Of a stretch of DNA of 64,000 nucleotides, positions 53,010-60,513 are shown one piece after another. The notes beneath the pieces are model-generated. The model was not told where the DNA came from. It did not search any database and worked only from the letters and a program-made list of their open reading frames with translations. The DNA is taken from contig NZ_CP004350.1 of the NCBI RefSeq assembly GCF_000550785.1, positions 2,088,009-2,152,008 of the forward strand. The letters run 5' to 3'. The stretch's first letter is position 1, and each line of letters starts with the position of its first letter. A program made the position numbers and the translations under genes. The DNA comes from Corynebacterium casei LMG S-19264. GTDB lineage: Bacteria > Actinomycetota > Actinomycetes > Mycobacteriales > Mycobacteriaceae.

Positions 53010-54314
53010 ATGAATCTGACGCAGCCGAAGACGATCCGGGACCTCGCCGCCGACGGTCTTTTCATAGCTCACGAGCAAGATTTCCTCATGAGCCGCTTAG
53101 AAGACTCCGTCAGGGGCTTTACTGGAACTGAGATCAATTTCCAGAACAGCCCCGAGCCTGAGGCCAAACCTGCGGCCGTCGAGGCTGAGGCAGCTGACCT
53201 CCCCGTGCAGGTCCGGTTCTATTCCAATTCCGGCGCTTTAGATCTCATCGGCAAGCGCATTGCTGTGCTCAAAGACGGGCAATGGACCTGGTCCACATCC
53301 CACGATGGCAGCCCAGCGATTCCTGAGCTTAACGGTGCACAACCAGCTTCTGAGGTTATTCTCGCCGCGGCCCGCGCGCTCGAGAGCGGCAACAGCATCT
53401 TGATTGCCAATCAATCAGACGGCTCCAAGGCAGCCATCTCCGTCGATATCGCCACAGCCAACCCAGCCAAAGGTTCCGTCACCGTTCCCTCAGCTACCCA
53501 AATTCCTTTTGAAAAGGTACTCATTGAAAGCATCGGGGATCCGCTGGTTAGCGGGCTCAATGAGGTTCGCGCTGTCACCGCCTTTGCCCATTTACGGGGA
53601 CTAAGCATTGAAGAAGCGGACCACGGCCTGCGCATTCATGGCGCGGACCAGGCAACCGACGCACACGTGGACCTGATTGTGCATTTCCTTGATGAGCGCA
53701 TCAGCTCGCTGTCTGCCCCGAACGCACCGGGCTTTAACTGGCAATTAGAAGACATCAGCGCCGATGGTTATTTCTGCGCCATTGAGCACGCCATGTGGTT
53801 TAGCGCGAACTATCCCAAAGCAGCGCAAGAACATGTACCCATCAACCTCGAATCTGGCCACGTGCTCATTGATAAGGGCGCACACATTGAAGCAAACGCG
53901 GTCATTATCGCCACCGTCAACGAGGGCGTGTTCACCTGGGCGTGGGCTGATTCGCAGTTGGCTAAGCTGCGCTGGCAGACCCCAGCTAACCGGTTACGTC
54001 AATTTGGCATCGATAAGCTTGTGCCCGCTTTGGTACGCCAAAGCCTTCCTGCCGACACCGCGCGCGAGCTAGCCCTCCCCCAGGCTGCCATGCCGATTTT
54101 GAATATGTGGAAGGTGGTTACGGTTCACCTCAACGAAGACACCACAGGCATTGCTCTTATCGATGCCCCCGAATTGCAACTGCCTGCCCTCAGCCCAGCC
54201 GTTGAATCTGCTGTCCTGCAATATGGCCCACCGGCGCACATCAATTCCAACCGTGCTTTTGAGGCCTACCAGGCCATGCGCGGTGCCCATCGCGCTGAGG
54301 TGCCCAGCCGCTAA
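53010..54314 (+). CDS. DUF6882-like protein in the sulfolipid operon
   Basis: A 434-residue soluble protein without signal or membrane span. It appears to hold two copies of a DUF6882-like pattern: QWTWSTSHDG followed by ASEVILAAARALE (first half), and FTWAWADSQLAKLRWQ followed by RLRQFGIDKLVPALVR (second half), each with an aromatic WxW core and a helical segment. It follows the SQD2-like gene by 23 bases in the same direction, so it is likely the third gene of the operon. No biochemical role is known for this domain. Confidence 0.75.
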   Translation: MNLTQPKTIRDLAADGLFIAHEQDFLMSRLEDSVRGFTGTEINFQNSPEPEAKPAAVEAEAADLPVQVRFYSNSGALDLIGKRIAVLKDGQWTWSTSHDGSPAIPELNGAQPASEVILAAARALESGNSILIANQSDGSKAAISVDIATANPAKGSVTVPSATQIPFEKVLIESIGDPLVSGLNEVRAVTAFAHLRGLSIEEADHGLRIHGADQATDAHVDLIVHFLDERISSLSAPNAPGFNWQLEDISADGYFCAIEHAMWFSANYPKAAQEHVPINLESGHVLIDKGAHIEANAVIIATVNEGVFTWAWADSQLAKLRWQTPANRLRQFGIDKLVPALVRQSLPADTARELALPQAAMPILNMWKVVTVHLNEDTTGIALIDAPELQLPALSPAVESAVLQYGPPAHINSNRAFEAYQAMRGAHRAEVPSR

Positions 54315-54332
54315 AGAGTTCCTAGAGCGTTC

Positions 54333-55037
54333 CTAGAGCGTCGCGATGATGAGCACTGCAACCAGGATGACTGGCAGGCCGAGTAGCGCACCCATCGCGA
54401 CCCAAGAGCCTTTGTGCGCCATGTTGAATGTGCTGTTGAGATCGCGGTGCACCATCATGTTGGGGTCTTCCGGGTTGTAGTAGAACATTCCCCACTTCAT
54501 GTGCTTGCTTATTTTGGGATCTGGATATTGCTCATCAACCCATCTTTGGACCCCTGCCATCTGCCACAGCAAGGCCACCACCACGAGGATTAAGCCGACG
54601 ATGAGGAGTGGCGAGAATATCTCCACCGTTGTGATGGAGAAATACATGCTCACCACGATGATCAGGTTGAGAACGAACATCCACAGCCCCAGGGGCTTGA
54701 GCATGGAATTTGTCATTGCCCGCGAGCGCGCGATCTTCCAGTCCTCGCCCCGTAAATGCTTGGCATGCTGGTGCATAAATGCGAAAGAACCAGCAACCGT
54801 TGCCGTGAAAATTAATGTGGGCAGTCCAAACATGAAGATCATTTGCTGCCACGTCTTCTCCGTGAAGGCATCCGCTTCCCCACGCGCATTCCAATGCGAA
54901 GGGAATGGATCTGGTATCTCTTCCCAGTTGAAATACACAGCTAGAAGCGCAAATCCGCCCGTGGCCAGAATCAGCCATACCCAAATCCAGGGTGGATTCT
55001 TCAGCTCGGGCATCTGCGGTTCACGGTGTAGGGCCAT
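54333..55037 (-). CDS. DUF1648/DUF5808-type membrane protein
   Basis: A 234-residue protein with about five membrane spans. Near the N-terminus it has PDPFPSHWNARGEADAF, the DUF1648 motif (P-x-H-x-x-x-G), and in the C-terminal third KWGMFYYNPEDPNMMVHRD, a DUF5808-like stretch. Its role is unknown; DUF1648 proteins include sigma/immunity-linked SdpI-like proteins. It converges on the sulfolipid operon and follows the HIBYL-CoA hydrolase gene by 23 bases. Confidence 0.82.
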   Translation of the reverse strand: MALHREPQMPELKNPPWIWVWLILATGGFALLAVYFNWEEIPDPFPSHWNARGEADAFTEKTWQQMIFMFGLPTLIFTATVAGSFAFMHQHAKHLRGEDWKIARSRAMTNSMLKPLGLWMFVLNLIIVVSMYFSITTVEIFSPLLIVGLILVVVALLWQMAGVQRWVDEQYPDPKISKHMKWGMFYYNPEDPNMMVHRDLNSTFNMAHKGSWVAMGALLGLPVILVAVLIIATL

Positions 55038-55060
55038 GGCTTGAGCCTATCAAATGAGCC

Positions 55061-56107
55061 CTAGATCTTTAGGGCCTCGTGGATGGCGTCTAGGTCGACC
55101 TCAGCGGTATCCGCTGGGTTGAAGGCGGCGTCACGGGTCTTTTCCACCAGCACGGCGCGCACGCCCTCGATGAAATCATCGCGGGAGCGGATGTAGCGGC
55201 CCAAGGATTCTTCGCGCTTGAGTGCCTCAACGATGTCGTCTTCTTTCGCGTGGGCTTCAAACAGCTCATTGGAGGCAACAACTGAGGTTGGGCATGCCGA
55301 TGCCAAGTACTCTGCGGTCTGGTTCGCAAAGTCTTTATCCGCAGCCTTCAATGCCTCTTGGATTTCTGCCCAGGTTGCGCGGTTGAAGGTGGATTCGATG
55401 TGCTCGATAACGCTGGCCAACGGTGCTTCCTCTTCTGGCACATAGGAGTGCTTTTCCAAGGCAGCCTCGACGCCGTGGGCGATGATTGCCTCTAGAATCT
55501 CGTCTGCGTCCTTGACCACGTGCGTTGCCGCACCAGACCAGAGCATGTCTGCGGCGTACATGCGGTAGCCGGTAATAGACCAGTACTTAGCCAAGGCCGT
55601 GGAAGACTTCCCGCGAGTGCCCACCATGCGTTGCGCGGCGTGGGAAACACCCACGTCAGTGAAGTAGCCAATGGACATCTCTGGCATGGATGCAAAGGCA
55701 TTTTCTGTCACCACGCGGTGCGAGCCATGGATGGAAATGCCCAGTCCACCGCCCATGACCACACCATTAATGATGGCGATTAGCGGTTTGGTGCAATTAG
55801 AAAGCTCACCGTTGACCGTGTACTCACTGGCGAAGAAATCATCCACGACACCTGCGTTGCCATCGACGATGTTGTCGCGCGCATAGCGCACGTCACCGCC
55901 GGCACAGAATGCCTTTGGGTTGGTGGTGTACAACACGATCTGGTCGATGGAATCATCGTTTTCCCAGGCCCGGACAGCATCCCCGATGATGTCAATCATC
56001 TCTGGAGTCAGCGAGTTCAGCGCCTTGGGGCGGTTCAATTCGATGAGTCCGGTACGCTGGCGAACTGACGTAAGTACAGGTGCGGTTGATTCAGCAGTTT
56101 CAGTCAT
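55061..56107 (-). CDS. Enoyl-CoA hydratase/isomerase family, 3-hydroxyisobutyryl-CoA hydrolase-like
   Basis: A 348-residue crotonase-fold protein of the HIBYL-CoA hydrolase branch: LIELNRPKALNSLTPEM, FCAGGDVRYARDN (oxyanion hole), GVVMGGGLGISIHGSHRVVTENAFASMPEMSIGYFTDVG, and the HIBCH-type C-terminal region (SIEHIE-like VIEHIESTFNRATWAEI, EESLGRYIRSRDDFIEGVRAVLVEKTRD). It would act in valine degradation, but the substrate may differ. It is divergent to the HAD gene with a short gap. Confidence 0.88.
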   Translation of the reverse strand: MTETAESTAPVLTSVRQRTGLIELNRPKALNSLTPEMIDIIGDAVRAWENDDSIDQIVLYTTNPKAFCAGGDVRYARDNIVDGNAGVVDDFFASEYTVNGELSNCTKPLIAIINGVVMGGGLGISIHGSHRVVTENAFASMPEMSIGYFTDVGVSHAAQRMVGTRGKSSTALAKYWSITGYRMYAADMLWSGAATHVVKDADEILEAIIAHGVEAALEKHSYVPEEEAPLASVIEHIESTFNRATWAEIQEALKAADKDFANQTAEYLASACPTSVVASNELFEAHAKEDDIVEALKREESLGRYIRSRDDFIEGVRAVLVEKTRDAAFNPADTAEVDLDAIHEALKI

Positions 56108-56143
56108 GCACCCCAGTTTTACACAAGTATCGAGGTTTTTCTC

Positions 56144-56974
56144 ATGGTTTATCCGCGACTCATCGCCCTAGACATGGACGGCACTTTGTTAGATGGCGAG
56201 AGTAAGGTGCCAGAAGATTTCTGGCCGCTGCTCAAGCGCGCGGAGGAGCTCGGTGTAGTTATCGCTCCGGCCTCGGGCCGCCAGCTAGCCACTTTGCAAG
56301 ACCAGTTTGGCGATGACCTTTCATATATCGCCGAAAATGGCACCGCGATTGCGCACCAGGGCAAGATCATTGACGTTTCCGTGCTTCCCGATGACGCTGT
56401 GTACCGCATTCTTGATGCACTGCAGTCCGTCACTGTTGAGCACGATGTGGTGCTGTGCACCCCAACCGTCGGCTACGTCTCCGAGGACGCCAACCCGGAT
56501 ACTTTCACCCAGTTGGAGAAGTACTACTACTCGCGTGAAAGCGTTGCTGAGCTGCGCTCAATGGTTGAAGGCTCTGACATCATCAAGGTGGCGATCTATT
56601 GCGCTGCTGGTTCGGAAGAGTTCATCGCTCCGGTTATCTTTGAAGCTATCCCCGACCACAACGTTGCTGTATCCGGCCAAGCCTGGGTGGATATCATGCC
56701 CGCCGGAGCGAATAAGGGCGCGGCCCTTCATCACATGGCTGAGAAACTCGGAATCAGCATCGAGGAAACCGCAGCCTTCGGTGACTACCTCAATGACTTT
56801 GAGCTCCTGCAAGAAGCCGGCACCGCAGTTGCGATGGACAACGCTCACCCGAAGCTGAAAGAAATCGCCGACCTCATCGCACCTTCCAACCTCGACCACG
56901 GTGTAATTACTGTTCTCACCGAATGGTTCGACAAGATGCAAGCTGAAGTCGAAACCCAGCGGGCGAATAGGTAG
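56144..56974 (+). CDS. HAD-IIB (Cof-type) sugar-phosphate phosphatase
   Basis: A 276-residue HAD phosphatase with the nucleophile motif DMDGTLLDGESK (Asp9, Asp11), the type C2 cap, and motif III/IV NKGAALHHMAEKLG and AFGDYLNDFELL. GTAVAMDNAHPKLKEIAD is the usual Cof ending. It acts on phosphorylated sugars or cofactors; the substrate cannot be assigned. A terminator follows at 57032-57090. Confidence 0.93.
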   Translation: MVYPRLIALDMDGTLLDGESKVPEDFWPLLKRAEELGVVIAPASGRQLATLQDQFGDDLSYIAENGTAIAHQGKIIDVSVLPDDAVYRILDALQSVTVEHDVVLCTPTVGYVSEDANPDTFTQLEKYYYSRESVAELRSMVEGSDIIKVAIYCAAGSEEFIAPVIFEAIPDHNVAVSGQAWVDIMPAGANKGAALHHMAEKLGISIEETAAFGDYLNDFELLQEAGTAVAMDNAHPKLKEIADLIAPSNLDHGVITVLTEWFDKMQAEVETQRANR

Positions 56975-57031
56975 GCACACATACGCTCAGGCACCCAACT
57001 TGAGGTGAATATAATAACTGGATAAAACAAC

Positions 57032-57090
57032 AGCCCGCTGCTATGAAGACCTGATTTCTTCAGGTTCTTGTTATAGCAGCGGGCTTGTTT
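57032..57090. terminator. Terminator after the HAD gene
   Basis: AGCCCGCTGCTAT pairs perfectly with ATAGCAGCGGGCT, with an inner ACCTGA/TCAGGT helix, and is followed by TGTTTGATT. On the opposite strand it is followed by GTTGTTTTATCC, so it may also serve the facing ABM gene. Confidence 0.9.
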
Positions 57091-57132
57091 GATTCTAGCC
57101 AGTTGGTTATTCCAACTGACTAGGCTAGTGGA

Positions 57133-57456
57133 CTAGTCGACCTTGAACTCGGCCATCTTGTCCCACTCGGTCTTGCCGTCAATCTTGAAGTTGATGATGT
57201 CCGGAGTTTCGAGCAGGTACTGAGGGAATTCCTTGCAGGAGCGCTCAAAGTGCTCGCTTTGAACGTGGGTTACATCCTCGCCGTCCTTGTATGCCTCTAC
57301 GAGGAGGAAGCGCTGGGAATCTTCAGGGTCGCGGAACCACTTGAATTCCAAGCAACCTGGCTCAGCGTTGCAGGCTTCGGTGTACCAGTTGATGTCATCG
57401 AGGAAGGTATCAGCGTACTCGGGCTTTACGTGAAATTTAACGTTAATGAAGATCAT
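57133..57456 (-). CDS. Antibiotic biosynthesis monooxygenase (ABM) domain protein
   Basis: A 107-residue ferredoxin-like alpha/beta dimer-type protein beginning MIFINVKFHVKPEYADTFLDD, with EPGCLEFKWFRDPEDSQRFLLVEAYKD (ABM signature) and HVQSEHFERSC. Family members act as small monooxygenases without cofactor or as haem-degrading enzymes; no IsdG-like haem-ligand arrangement is obvious. In-frame ATG codons at 57465 and 57474 are alternative starts. It lies 30 bases beyond the preceding membrane-protein gene on the same strand. Confidence 0.85.
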   Translation of the reverse strand: MIFINVKFHVKPEYADTFLDDINWYTEACNAEPGCLEFKWFRDPEDSQRFLLVEAYKDGEDVTHVQSEHFERSCKEFPQYLLETPDIINFKIDGKTEWDKMAEFKVD

Positions 57457-57503
57457 GGCGCCCATAGTACCCACGGTTCAAAAGAACTTCACGGATAAAG
57501 GCA

Positions 57504-58160
57504 TTACTTCGCTTCTTCGACGATGTCATCCCAAAACTTCGTGTCATCATCAAGCTCAGTTGATCCATCCGAGTCATCCGCGTAGTCCTCAGAGTCATAA
57601 TCCTCAGAGTCTTCGTCCACGGCGTTCTTCTTGCGACGACGCTTCTTCCGCTGCGGTGCAATACCTGGGCATGACCACATGAGGCCTGCTGCAATGACAC
57701 CGGCGGCTACTGCACCGATGATCTTTTGGTCTTCCGGAACGAAGAAGAGCGCGAGCGCCACAATCACGATGATGATGGCCCAACAGCCCAACATCCACGG
57801 TGCATTCTTGGACTTATATTCAGCCCAATCTTGACGCGGGAAGCGGCTGCGCGCTTCATTGCGCACACGGCGTGGAGTCTTCAAACTCGCCGCGATAACA
57901 GAGAAAAGCACCAGGACCAATCCGGCCCCGGCGATAATCAAATCTCCCATCGCGCCACCAAATGCCAATACACCTGTCGCTACAGCTAAACCGATGCGCT
58001 CGGTGGTGCTCGAGCCAATGGCTACTGCGGGGTTGACATCGGGGTAAATCGAAGCGAATGCCCGGCCGACGGCGCGGTCGGTTTCAATAGCCTGGTCTGC
58101 CTCTCCGCTGCGTGCAATCTCTCCATCGTGGAAAGCCCCCCGAACTTGCTTCCGTCGCAC
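57504..58160 (-). CDS. Membrane protein with acidic tail, divergent to the HtaA-type gene
   Basis: A 218-residue product with GTG start (GGAGAGG eleven bases upstream), about four hydrophobic segments (IGLAVATGVLAFGGAMGDLIIAG, VLVLFSVIAA, MLGCWAIIIVIVALALFF, IIGAVAAGVIAAGLMW), a basic PQRKKRRRKKN stretch and an acidic Asp/Glu/Ser tail. No family is recognised. The two DtxR-like boxes lie 39-76 bases upstream of its start, so iron control is possible for it as well as for the HtaA-type gene. Confidence 0.65.
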   Translation of the reverse strand: MRRKQVRGAFHDGEIARSGEADQAIETDRAVGRAFASIYPDVNPAVAIGSSTTERIGLAVATGVLAFGGAMGDLIIAGAGLVLVLFSVIAASLKTPRRVRNEARSRFPRQDWAEYKSKNAPWMLGCWAIIIVIVALALFFVPEDQKIIGAVAAGVIAAGLMWSCPGIAPQRKKRRRKKNAVDEDSEDYDSEDYADDSDGSTELDDDTKFWDDIVEEAK

Positions 58161-58198
58161 CTTGTGACATGCCTCTCCTTGCTGCTTTCTAGGCTGTA

Positions 58199-58217
58199 TA
58201 AAGTTAGCCTTACCTCG
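58199..58217. promoter_or_regulatory. DtxR box-like operator 1
   Basis: TAAAGTTAGCCTTACCTCG matches about 16 of 19 positions of the DtxR pattern TWAGGTWAGSCTWACCTWA, with the core TTAGCCTTACCT intact. A second copy adjoins directly. Confidence 0.8.
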
Positions 58218-58236
58218 TTAAGATAGCCTAACCAGA
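58218..58236. promoter_or_regulatory. DtxR box-like operator 2
   Basis: TTAAGATAGCCTAACCAGA matches about 15 of 19 DtxR positions and follows the first box without a gap, so the boxes lie on the same helix face 19 bases apart. They are between the divergent membrane-protein and HtaA-type genes. Confidence 0.7.
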
Positions 58237-58302
58237 TGCCCCTAGTAGAACAAGCTATCAAGCAGATCCCTAATTGTTTACTCATAATCGAAAGAACCAC
58301 AA

Positions 58303-59622
58303 ATGTCGATAAAGCCCCTCGTAGTTCGTAGGATATCCGCAACCCTAGCGGCAGCAGCTATTGCAGGAGGCACGTTGTTTGCACCTGCATCAATCTCTGT
58401 TCTTCCACAGGCACGAGCACAGACTTGTGATGAAACCCACCGCGCAGTTTCAGATGGTTCCTTCACATGGGGTGTCAAGGAATCCTTCCGCAATTATGTG
58501 GAGGGAAACATCGCCCGCGGTGCAATCACTGTGAAGGACGGCGCTTCGCGATCTGGGGGTAGCGTTGTCTACCCCGCTTCTGCATCTTCCATCACTGGTG
58601 ACAGCAAGGGGGTTGTTCGATTCGGCGGCACTGTGAACTTCACTGGACACAACGGGGTCTTGGATCTGCCCCTGTCCGATATCGCAATGCATATTGATGG
58701 TTCCAAGGCAGGGCTCACAGCGGACTACTCTTCCCGCAAGTTTGAGGGTATGAACTCACATGAGCCAGGCCCAATCGAAACCGGCAACGATGTTGTCTTC
58801 GCCAGCGTCAACCTCAACTCCGCAGCAAACTTCAAGTCAAACTCCGTGAACCTCGCGGGCACCACGTCTCTGACTTCCACTGGCGTTAACGTGTTCGGTG
58901 GTTTCTATGAGGCTGGTATTCAGCTGGACAACACCGTGGGTACCTTGTCCCTAAAGGATGAATGTGGTCCGGCTCCTGAGGACACCGGCGGCGGATCTGG
59001 TGGTGGCGGCGGAAGTGACACCAACTTTACCGGCGCAACTGACTCCGGCGCAACCGAAGGTATCGCTGGTTTAGTGGGCACTTTGAACGACACCCTGGTC
59101 GAGGTAAACGGCCTGATCGTTAACTCCGGCAACATCATGGACAACTCCGGTCGCCTCTACGACCGCGTCATGGGCGGTTCCGGTACTTCCGGCGCTGGCA
59201 CCTCCGGTACTGCCAACACCAACTCCGGTACCACCGGTTCCAATACCACTGGCTCAAACACCACTGGCAATACCGACTCGAACACCAACAACACCACTGG
59301 CGGCGGCACCAACAGTACCGGTGGAACCACCTCTGGTGGCAACTCCACTGTCGGCAACACCACCGGGAGCGATACCACCGGCGAATCTGGCGGCGGCAAC
59401 ACTGCCGCGGCTGGCATCTACCGCCGGTGCTTCGGGCGCTCAATCCGCAGGCGCATCTGACTCCAGCGTCTGCCAAGCAGGTGACTCTGTAGGTATTACC
59501 AGCGCACAGGCACAGTGGGGGTGCGTACTTCCTTCCGTAACTACATTGCCGGCTCCATCGCTAACGGTGGCTTCATCCCAGGCTTCGACATCAACCAGAA
59601 CCTGAAGCAGTTCGGTCTGTAA
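58303..59622 (+). pseudogene. HtaA-domain (haem-binding) secreted protein, interrupted by two frameshifts
   Basis: The frame starting at 58303 encodes a signal peptide (cleavage near residue 40), one HtaA domain (about 45-215, SFTWGVKESFRNYVEGNIARG), a Gly/Ser linker and a Thr/Gly/Ser/Asn-rich low-complexity region, then stops early at 59460. From about 59415 the coherent sequence STAGASGAQSAGASDSSVC continues one base out of frame, and after a G5 run (59516-59521) RTSFRNYIAGSIANGGFIPG, a partial second HtaA start, returns to the original frame to a stop at 59622. So a one-base insertion and a compensating one-base deletion are inferred. DtxR-like boxes upstream fit iron-regulated haem uptake. 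Sequencing error is possible. Confidence 0.7.
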
Positions 59623-59653
59623 TAGCCTGTTCCGCCCTTCACTTAGAACGGTA

Positions 59654-59708
59654 AAAGCACCAGTCTACCAGGCACCTTTTGTGGGTGCGGGTAGGCCGGT
59701 GCTTTGTT
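59654..59708 (+). terminator. Terminator after the HtaA-type gene
   Basis: AAAGCACC pairs with GGTGCTTT, with further pairing CTACC/GGTAG and GGCACC/GGTGC-like inside, and TTTGTTG follows. Confidence 0.85.
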
Positions 59709-59735
59709 GTGCCGCCTTAGAAGACGTCATATTTT

Positions 59736-59783
59736 AGCCCCCAGGCACTTCCCCGCATCCTGCGGAAGTTGTGCTTGGGGGCT
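59736..59783. terminator. Bidirectional terminator between converging genes
   Basis: AGCCCCCA and TGGGGGCT pair, with partial inner pairing CACTTCC/GGAAGTTGTG. T or A runs flank it (ATTTT on the left), so it can act for the minus-strand gene at 59821 and as a second stop for the HtaA-type gene. Confidence 0.75.
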
Positions 59784-59820
59784 TATGAGCTAGGGGCTCG
59801 TGAGCCTAAAGCTTGAGGGA

Positions 59821-60363
59821 TTAGTTGAGGAAGAACTCAGCAACGTAGATGTGCTTGCCGTCGGTTGCGGTAGCAACGCCGAAGCCGGTTGGGTCATTGT
59901 GCGGGTTGCCCTCACGATCCAGCCAGTTGATGCGGTCCTTGGCTTCCTTCTCAGTCAACTTCAGGATGGAGCCGGTGCCCTTGTCTGCATCAGCGGCGCC
60001 GTGGCCAACACCGTCGTCGAAGGAGACCTTGCCAGCAGCGGCCTCATTAGCCCACTTCTGCGCGGTTGACTGCGCAGAGTTGCGCTTGGTGTGGCCGGCT
60101 TCTTCCAGGTGGCTCACGGTGCCGTAACGCAGGGTTTCAGCGGTGCCAGCAAGCGTTGGCAGCTCAATACCGAGGTCGTGTGCGGCGTCCTTAACTTCCT
60201 GCGGCAGGCTGGAAATGAACTGCTGTGCGGCAGAATCAATCTGGCTCTGTGCCTGTGAAGAAAGGTTCGCAACTGGGTTTTCCTGTGCGTTGGCTACGGT
60301 GGTTCCACCGAAGGTCAGTGCGCCCGCGAGCGCGACTGCAGAAAGACGACGAGAAATGCTCAT
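59821..60363 (-). CDS. Small secreted protein, corynebacterial type
   Basis: A 180-residue product with a signal peptide (cleavage after VANA, residue 26), a helical region (LSSQAQSQIDSAAQQFISSLPQEVKDAAHDLGIELP) and a C-terminal part resembling the end of CAP/SCP-like domains (WANEAAAGKVSFDDGVGHGA, GFGVATATDGKHIYVAEFFLN). No Cys is visible in the mature part. An AAGGTGG site precedes the ATG at 60363. A CAP-like role is tentative. Confidence 0.72.
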   Translation of the reverse strand: MSISRRLSAVALAGALTFGGTTVANAQENPVANLSSQAQSQIDSAAQQFISSLPQEVKDAAHDLGIELPTLAGTAETLRYGTVSHLEEAGHTKRNSAQSTAQKWANEAAAGKVSFDDGVGHGAADADKGTGSILKLTEKEAKDRINWLDREGNPHNDPTGFGVATATDGKHIYVAEFFLN

Positions 60364-60513
60364 GCCCACCACCTTGCCATATCATCCCCAGCCCATGCAC
60401 GCGCGGGTGAGGATAATACCGGCAACTTTATTGGTTTGTAATCAAGTTGCCAGCATAATTTAAGGCTAGTGTTTCACTGTTTGAGAAGCACTCCACAACT
60501 GCGCCGAACACCT

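Noticed and set aside
59190..59400. CRISPR-like or direct-repeat array
   Set aside because: The repeats are short irregular Thr/Gly/Ser/Asn codons in the HtaA linker, without constant spacer length.
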